Source of the DNA: Ooceraea biroi
Taxonomy: Eukaryota > Arthropoda > Insecta > Hymenoptera > Formicidae
Direction: 5' to 3'
Assembly: GCF_003672135.1 (NCBI RefSeq)
Contig: NC_039506.1
Span: forward strand, 18,694,497-18,758,496
Length of the DNA: 64,000 nucleotides
Position numbers and translations under genes: made by a program. Under the pieces are notes generated by a model. The model ran no database searches. It was not told the DNA's origin and saw nothing but the letters and a program-made list of their open reading frames with translations. Positions 58,452 to 64,000 of this stretch are shown here, in pieces (within the stretch, counting starts at the first letter, position 1; each line of letters opens with the position of its first letter).

Positions 58452-59738
58452 TTGGGTTGTTCGGAAAGTAATTTCGTTTTTCACAAAGAGATGTCGTTAA
58501 TCGCGTTCCTCGATACTTAACCTTACTCTAAGCGGCAAATTCGTTTTATATTTTGACAACTGACATTTCAGACGTCATTTAGTATCTTATTGTGTTGCGA
58601 TCTGTCAAGTAATTTTTTTTGGCATCACATCAAACATGGAAAATCAAAGTGAGCATTATCGTAATATTTTGCTTTTTTACTACCGAAAGGGTAAAAATGC
58701 AGTGCGAGCGAGAAAAAAATTGTGTACCATGTACGGAGAAGATGTATTGAGTGAACGTCAGTATCAGAATTGGTTTTCGAAATTTCGTACTGGAAATTTC
58801 GATTTGAAAGATGCACCACGTTCAGGTCGGCCAATTAAAGCTGATGACGAAAAAATAAAGGCTCCGGTGGATGCAAATCGTCGCATAACAACACACGAAA
58901 TTGCTGAAAAGTTAAATTTATCGAATTCGACCGTTTACGATTATTTGAAACGCCTTGGATTCGTTTCAAAGCTCGATATTTGGGTTCCACACAATTTAAA
59001 GGAAATTGACTTGATTCGACGCATTACCATCTGCGATTCATTGTTGAAACGTGAAGAAAATGAACCATTTTTGAAGCGAATCATAACTGGAGATGAAAAA
59101 TGGATTGTTTACAACAATGTTAAGCGAAAACGATCATGGTCCAGGCAAGATGAACCTGCTCAATCGACATCCAAGGCAGATATTCATCAAAAGAAGATCA
59201 TGCTTTCTGTATGGTGGGATTGGAAGGGAATCGTATTTTTCGAGCTACTACCAAGCAACCAGACGATTGATTCGAAAGTGTATTGTCGTCAGCTGGATGA
59301 ATTGGATGCTGCCATCAAGCAGAAGCGACCAGAATTGGCGAATAGGAAAGGTGTCGTATTCCATCACGACAATGCCAGACCACACACAAGTTTGGTCACT
59401 CGCCAGAAGCTTTTACAGCTTGGATGGGATGTGCTACCACACTCACCATACTCTCCTGATCTGGCACCATCCGATTACCATTTGTTCCGGTCTCTACAAA
59501 ATTCTTTGAACAATGTAAACTTCGATTCAAATGAAGGCGTCAAAAATCACTTGCTTCAATTTTTTGTCAATAAGGAGAAGGACTTCTATGAGCGTGGAAT
59601 CTTAAAGTTGCCAGAAAGATGGCGAAAGGTAGTGGAACAAAATGGCCAATACATCACTGAATAAAATTTATTCTAAATATGAAAAAACCGCCTTTCATTT
59701 TTCCTTGCAAAAACGAAATAACTTTCCGAACAACCCAA
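58452..59738 (+). mobile_element. Mariner copy C, complete
   Basis: A 1287-bp element flanked by TA, with both inverted ends (TTGGGTTGTTCGGAAAGTAA) present. It is two bases longer than copies A and B, which accounts for their two frameshifts. Inserted upstream of OR5. Confidence 0.95.
58636..59664 (+). CDS. Mariner transposase, intact open frame
   Basis: DD34D transposase of 342 aa that binds its inverted ends and moves the element by cut and paste at TA sites. The N-terminal half has two helix-turn-helix regions (about 8-55 and 80-110) and an RSGRP linker at 62-66. The WVPHNL motif (116-121) precedes the catalytic core. Catalytic aspartates are D153 (TGDEKWI), D245 (HHDNARPH) and D280 (YSPDLAPSDYHLF), spaced for D34D. 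Length is close to the roughly 345 aa usual for active ant mariners (Mboumar type). No frameshift or premature stop is present. Activity cannot be judged from sequence: substitutions such as KAPVDANRR (KALVDANRR in A and B) might impair it. Confidence 0.93.
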   Translation: MENQSEHYRNILLFYYRKGKNAVRARKKLCTMYGEDVLSERQYQNWFSKFRTGNFDLKDAPRSGRPIKADDEKIKAPVDANRRITTHEIAEKLNLSNSTVYDYLKRLGFVSKLDIWVPHNLKEIDLIRRITICDSLLKREENEPFLKRIITGDEKWIVYNNVKRKRSWSRQDEPAQSTSKADIHQKKIMLSVWWDWKGIVFFELLPSNQTIDSKVYCRQLDELDAAIKQKRPELANRKGVVFHHDNARPHTSLVTRQKLLQLGWDVLPHSPYSPDLAPSDYHLFRSLQNSLNNVNFDSNEGVKNHLLQFFVNKEKDFYERGILKLPERWRKVVEQNGQYITE

Positions 59739-59982
59739 TACATATATAATTTTTCATCTGAATTCCAATGTAATCATTTGTTTAACTTAGCAGCTTGTTA
59801 AAATTTTATGAACATTCCATTTTTATCACTAAGTAGCTCTGCCGTCAGTCTATCATTATATTCTGCCATCAAAACCCGTTGTATTTCTGCTAGCAAGCTG
59901 CCGACAGAGTCTGTAGCGGGTACTACGTAAAATCTGGTTTTTGCAGATGGCTATTTTGGCTATCTGGGCAGCCTGTCACTAA
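59739..59982. other. Edge of the OR duplication unit
   Basis: OR-unit homology continues from the mariner to about 59846 (matching about 1440-1520 in reverse) and then stops; this marks the right limit of the second OR array. The rest is unrecognised. Confidence 0.45.
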
Positions 59983-60902
59983 CAAGTAACACTACCCAAG
60001 TGCCACTCGCCGATTTTCTTGAAACTTTGCACACACGTAGTACATCGAAAAACATTAGACACGTGCCTTTTTATTTGTGCTAACAACGCATTTTAAGGTT
60101 AGAAAACGCATTCGAAAATTTAACATTCTATAGCACAATGGTAACTAACGCGACTCCTGAGCGTTATTCTCTTACAGCTTTTACGACATTACTCTATTAT
60201 GATTTCATTGTCTGAATGTTTGGTATTAATTTTACGAGATTCGGAATGGCAGATTCAAAATCGCGGACCGAAATCGCAGAATTTTCAAAAATTTTATGCA
60301 AAGTCAGTTTCGAAGAAGTGTTTTAGACCCGTGATTACGATTGTGGTAACAGTTATATCAATCTAGAGGTGGAGGATGAAAAATGGCAAATTCAATATGG
60401 TGCATTCAAAATGGCGGACCCAAATTCCAATTGTTTTAAATTAGTTTCAACAGAGAGAAGCGTGAGAGCGGTCACGCTCGCGTTTTAACTGTAACGCCTC
60501 AAACGTGGACATTGAAGTGATTGAAGTGATTCTGTCTTTATTGCTCACTGAATATTGAATAAAGATAGAATGACGCCGCGAGCGTTGGGAGCGTCAAGTG
60601 GAACGCATATGTCCACGTTTGAGGCGTTACAGTTAAAACGCGAGCGTGACCGCTCTCAGGCTTCTCTCTGGTTTCAAAGACCATTTTTGTGGTGGTTTTC
60701 GAGGTGACTGTTTACAATGTTAATAGTAGTTTGACAAAATTTCAAATTTCATAAACCTGTCTTCGGCAGATTAAATTGCTTAAAATTTCGTTAACTTGAT
60801 TTGTTTGTTTCCGTCGTTTGAAATATCGTCAAACTACTATTATACTACGCGTGTGCAAAGTTCCAAGAAAATCGACGAGTGGCACTTGGGTAGTGTTACT
60901 TG
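59983..60902. mobile_element. Inverted-repeat element with TAA target duplication
   Basis: A 920-bp element between two TAA copies (59980-59982, 60903-60905). Ends are CAAGTAACACTACCCAAGTG and its complement, with arms of about 55 bases continuing into CACTCGCCGATTTTCTTG. A 3-bp TAA duplication is compatible with PIF/Harbinger. No transposase. Confidence 0.7.
60451..60670. mobile_element. Small element nested in the TAA element
   Basis: A 220-bp foldback with ends CAGAGAGAAGC and GCTTCTCTCTG, flanked by GTTTCAA on both sides (7 bp). CAG ends and a 7-8-bp duplication suggest a hAT-type miniature element. Confidence 0.65.
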
Positions 60903-61000
60903 TAAGAATGAACTTTATTCAGCAGCAAGGGGGGGAAATACGGACTCGCAGCCCCCGCGACTGCGGGGGGGGGGGGCGGGCGCAGAAGGTGTTTGGGGAA

Positions 61001-61735
61001 GGACTTAAGGGGGGAGCCTGCTTTAGAACGCTGAAAATAAGGTATATTTTACGAATTGTTTTTGGAGAAACTATACAGCGGATCATTATAAAACTTTGAT
61101 GCATTTATTAGTACATGTTTAAAGATAAAAAAAATTATTTTTTGATTTGAATATATCTCCTGTAGAGGTCGTCCTGGAGGCATCTTAGTGCAGCCGGCAT
61201 TGTAAATTGGCGAGCATTCTCCTGCCTCCAAATTTCATCCAAACTAAAAAATTGAAATATTTTCTCGTTATTTATGAATTCCCATCGTCGATGAACCTTT
61301 AATATTCATAAAAACATTAAGTTAAACAATTACTTTTGCATGAAAAAGTTCAACAACTTTGCCTAAAAATCGTACTTTTGTGTTCTAAGCTCCACCATTT
61401 TGGCACTTTTCAACTTTTTTCTTCTCTCTTTGGTTCATCGACGATGGGAATTCATAAATAACGAGAACACATTTCAATTTTTCAGTTTAGACGAAATTTG
61501 GAGGCAGGAGAATGCTCACCAATTTGCAATGCCGGCGACGCGGCTGCACTAAGATTTCTCCAGGACGACCTCTACAGGCGATATATTCAAATCAAAAAAT
61601 AATTTTTTTTATCTTTAAACATGTACTAATAAATGCATCAAAGTTTTATAATGATCCGCTGTATAGTTTCTCCAAAAAAAAATTCGTAAAATTATACCTT
61701 ATTTTCAACGTTCTAAAGCAGGTTCCCCCCTTAAG
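61001..61735. repeat. Large foldback with about 300-bp arms
   Basis: Left arm about 61001-61293 and right arm about 61435-61735 are inverted copies (for example GGTTCATCGACGATGGGAAT on the right) with a spacer of about 140 bases. A long G-run (60963-60975) lies just left. No coding sequence. Clear element ends are not visible. Confidence 0.75.
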
Positions 61736-63404
61736 GGCGCAAAGGAGGCGCGATGTTTTAAATAGAGGGGAGGCGTCATTAAACCGAGCTCCGCCACTGT
61801 TCGGCAGCAATATTCTCATCACTTTTACCTTCCAGATAATTTCTCTGTCAAATCGAGATGTGATACCTTTGTTGCGACTGCCTGTACCAGCAGACATATT
61901 TCTCGACGGACTTCCAAGTGTCCTCCTGCCAAAACCTGTAAAACCTGTAAAGCAAACAGTGTACGACATTCGCACGGTGCAGTTCAAGTCGATACAGATC
62001 CGTCAGAGATACTCTGCTCCAGCTCTGGCTAGCCTAGCTCTCGTAGACGCTTTAACCGCCCTCGTCGTCACCACCTTCCTGACGTTCGCGCAAGCTTGTC
62101 AAGTTTCCTTCTTCCAAAGTCCTTTCAAAGAGTTTCTCTCTTAAAGTCGCAGAAACAACTTCAGAGACGATGATTCCCTTGCTGGAGGATCATTACTGAA
62201 TTGGGAACGTCCCGAGTTCAGAGCAGTCACATTAGACGCCGAAATCACTCACACTCGCGAGTGATTTCAGGAAGGTCGCCGCGAAATTTGATTCATCCTA
62301 AATCGCATTAAAAATCTGGTGCCATGTTTAACGCGCGGAATGCTTGAAGCATGTAAATCTAAGATGGTGCAAGAGATTCAACCGCAGTCAATGCTAATTC
62401 CATGATTTTATTATTCATATTGGACGCGCACGAGGACTTGGCATTGCTTAATTAAATCTCAGTGAGTACAGAAGATTTTCTTTAGAGAGAGAGAGAGGAT
62501 TGTAAACCGCATTTTGCGGACTTTTGCTAACTGATGGCAAGCCCCATATTTACAGAAATTCTCTTACAACGCTCGTACTTCGTACCTAACACAGCATTAT
62601 CGTCAATTACTTTGGTGTAAACAATTTAACGAATAACAGTAATTAACACTCGAACGCATAGTATATTTGCTTGGCGATCGTTCGCGTGATATTAGTAAAA
62701 TTCTCTCTGGCAGCGCTGCTAAGGCTGCTCGAGCTCGAGCACCGCCAAGCTATTCAAGTTCGCACGCAAGATTCGATCGTCCGTCGAGGAGGAACTTAAG
62801 TTTAAAACAGACTAAAATTATGGAAAATAATTTATGTACGTGTATGTTATCGCTACATGCATATATGTTACAGGCCTTTTACTTTCATTCCATCGTTCTC
62901 TCGCGCCATGAAAGAATTACACATGTACTTGTCACGCCGACATCTTTCGTGATCTTTCTGTACAAAACACACGCCTGTGTATGGTGGTTTTAGTAAGTTA
63001 CACAACTTAATACCGAGTCGCAGAGCGCTTCAGTAACACGTGCGACGGATTACGTCTGCGAGCAACCGCGCGCAACTTTTTGTCGGAAGACGCGTTTGCG
63101 TCTCTGTCGAGGAGAAAAAGTGTCGGTATTACCGCGTAACGCAACGCGTTCATCTTTTCAACCCTGCCCGGTGTCGCCGTTTTCCACTCATTTGCTACGC
63201 AAAGACACGAAAATTCAAAAGACATATCGCTCTTCGGCGAGAGCACGTTATTACACACATACGGAGTTATTACTGCGGTTATTACTTTCACGGACGCGAG
63301 TTCTTGGAAACTCTCTCTTTAGCGGCATTGAGTACATATTCTCGAGAGACAATGTTCGCTTAATAATGTTATGATATTAATTATATTTATAATTTCTTCG
63401 CTAC
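61736..63404. other. Intergenic region before SUCLA2
   Basis: No recognised gene. An open frame reads through the foldback arm into 62144 (+) but resembles no family known to me. A GA-rich run lies at 62487-62497. Confidence 0.35.
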
Positions 63405-64000
63405 CTATGAGATCGCCGGTATCTCGAAATTCACACTGAGATTTTCTGATTGCGCCAATTTGACGATAGTCGACAGCTTTACCGCAACCCTGGCAGCCTC
63501 GTCCAGGTCGTCGATCGGCACGATTTTCAAGCCCGCATTGGCGATCAGAGCCTTGGCCTCGTCTACGTTCGTACCCTGAAAATGCAAAGTACATCTCTGT
63601 GTAATTTCAGTCAATCATAAAACGTAACTTTTGCGAAATGGCGTGTACTGTACCTGTAATCTAACAACAACGGGGATTTTTAAGCTAAGCTCCTTAGTCG
63701 CGGCGATGATGCCTTCCGCTATTACGTCGCATCGCATGATGCCACCGAAAATGTTAACTAAGAGGGCGTGGACCTGCGCAGAAAGCAATAAGCACGTGTA
63801 AATCGAAGTAAAGTGAATTTACTGAAAGGAAATTGATTAAACTCGCGTAATTATACGAATAATCAGCGTCATTAAATTACAAATTAGAGATAACATTATT
63901 CGCCTTACTCGTGAATCAGAAGTGATGATCTTAAATGCTTCTTTCACCGCGGAGGCCGATGCACCGCCACCGACATCGAGGAAATTCGCTGGTTCACCGC
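63405..64000 (-). CDS. SUCLA2: Succinyl-CoA ligase (ADP-forming) beta subunit, C-terminal exons
   Basis: The last three exons of the mitochondrial TCA-cycle enzyme subunit that couples succinyl-CoA to ATP formation. Exons: 64000-63909 (cut by the window edge), 63773-63654, 63575-63405, joined in phase 0 at GT-AG introns. Residues GGEPANFLDVGGGASASAV belong to the CoA-ligase domain; LLVNIFGGIMRCDVIAEGI and KIPVVVRLQGTNVDEAKALI follow. IMRCDVIAEG and the DDLDEAA-VAVKLSTIVKLA tail favour the ADP-forming over the GDP-forming subunit (SUCLG2). The C-terminus ends FEIPAIS. The 5' exons, including the transit peptide, lie outside the window. Confidence 0.93.

Noticed and set aside
61512..62144. 210-codon + strand open frame
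   Set aside because: Its first half is the arm of a foldback element; the second half has no recognisable family. Left unannotated as a gene.

Overview
The window looks like nuclear DNA of an ant (Hymenoptera: Formicidae). The reasons are spliced insect genes with short introns, AT-rich spacers, five odorant receptors (ORs) of nine coding exons each, and mariner elements of the type known from ants (Mboumar-like). The assignment is inference from gene families; I could not search a database.

Layout. About 1.2-11.2 kb holds two tandem ORs on the + strand (OR1, OR2). About 11.2-39.7 kb is a block of conserved genes: DCAF7/wap (+), TMEM205 (-, with an intron of about 11 kb full of DNA-transposon derivatives) and CAND1 (-, 17 coding exons). 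About 40.2-42 kb is a decayed mariner carrying nested miniature elements. About 42.3-59.85 kb is a second OR array on the - strand (OR3, OR4, OR5), mixed with two mariners, a hAT-type element and miniature elements. About 60-61.8 kb holds nested foldback elements. The right edge carries the last three exons of the ADP-forming succinyl-CoA ligase beta subunit (SUCLA2, -).

I joined exons by hand, checking splice sites and phase. All five ORs are open from start to stop (393-398 aa), and exons 2 to 8 have identical lengths in all five. OR promoters share a block with the palindrome ACGCATGCGT at a nearly fixed distance from the ATG. TMEM205 (307 aa) joins a separate N-terminal exon at 27.8-28.0 kb to three exons at 15.6-16.8 kb. 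CAND1 (1238 aa) needs one GC-AG intron.

Mobile DNA is the other main theme. There are three mariners of one family, one with an intact transposase and two sharing the same two frameshifts. There is also a miniature family with CCCAG termini and apparent 2-bp target duplications, a piggyBac-like TTAA miniature element, a pair of elements that retain a pogo/pipsqueak-like exon fragment, and a hAT-type element with nested insertions. OR paralogs often supply the empty site, so target duplications can be read directly. I see no CRISPR array, rRNA or convincing tRNA, and no clearly new biological system. The most informative parts are OR array evolution and the transposon nesting.
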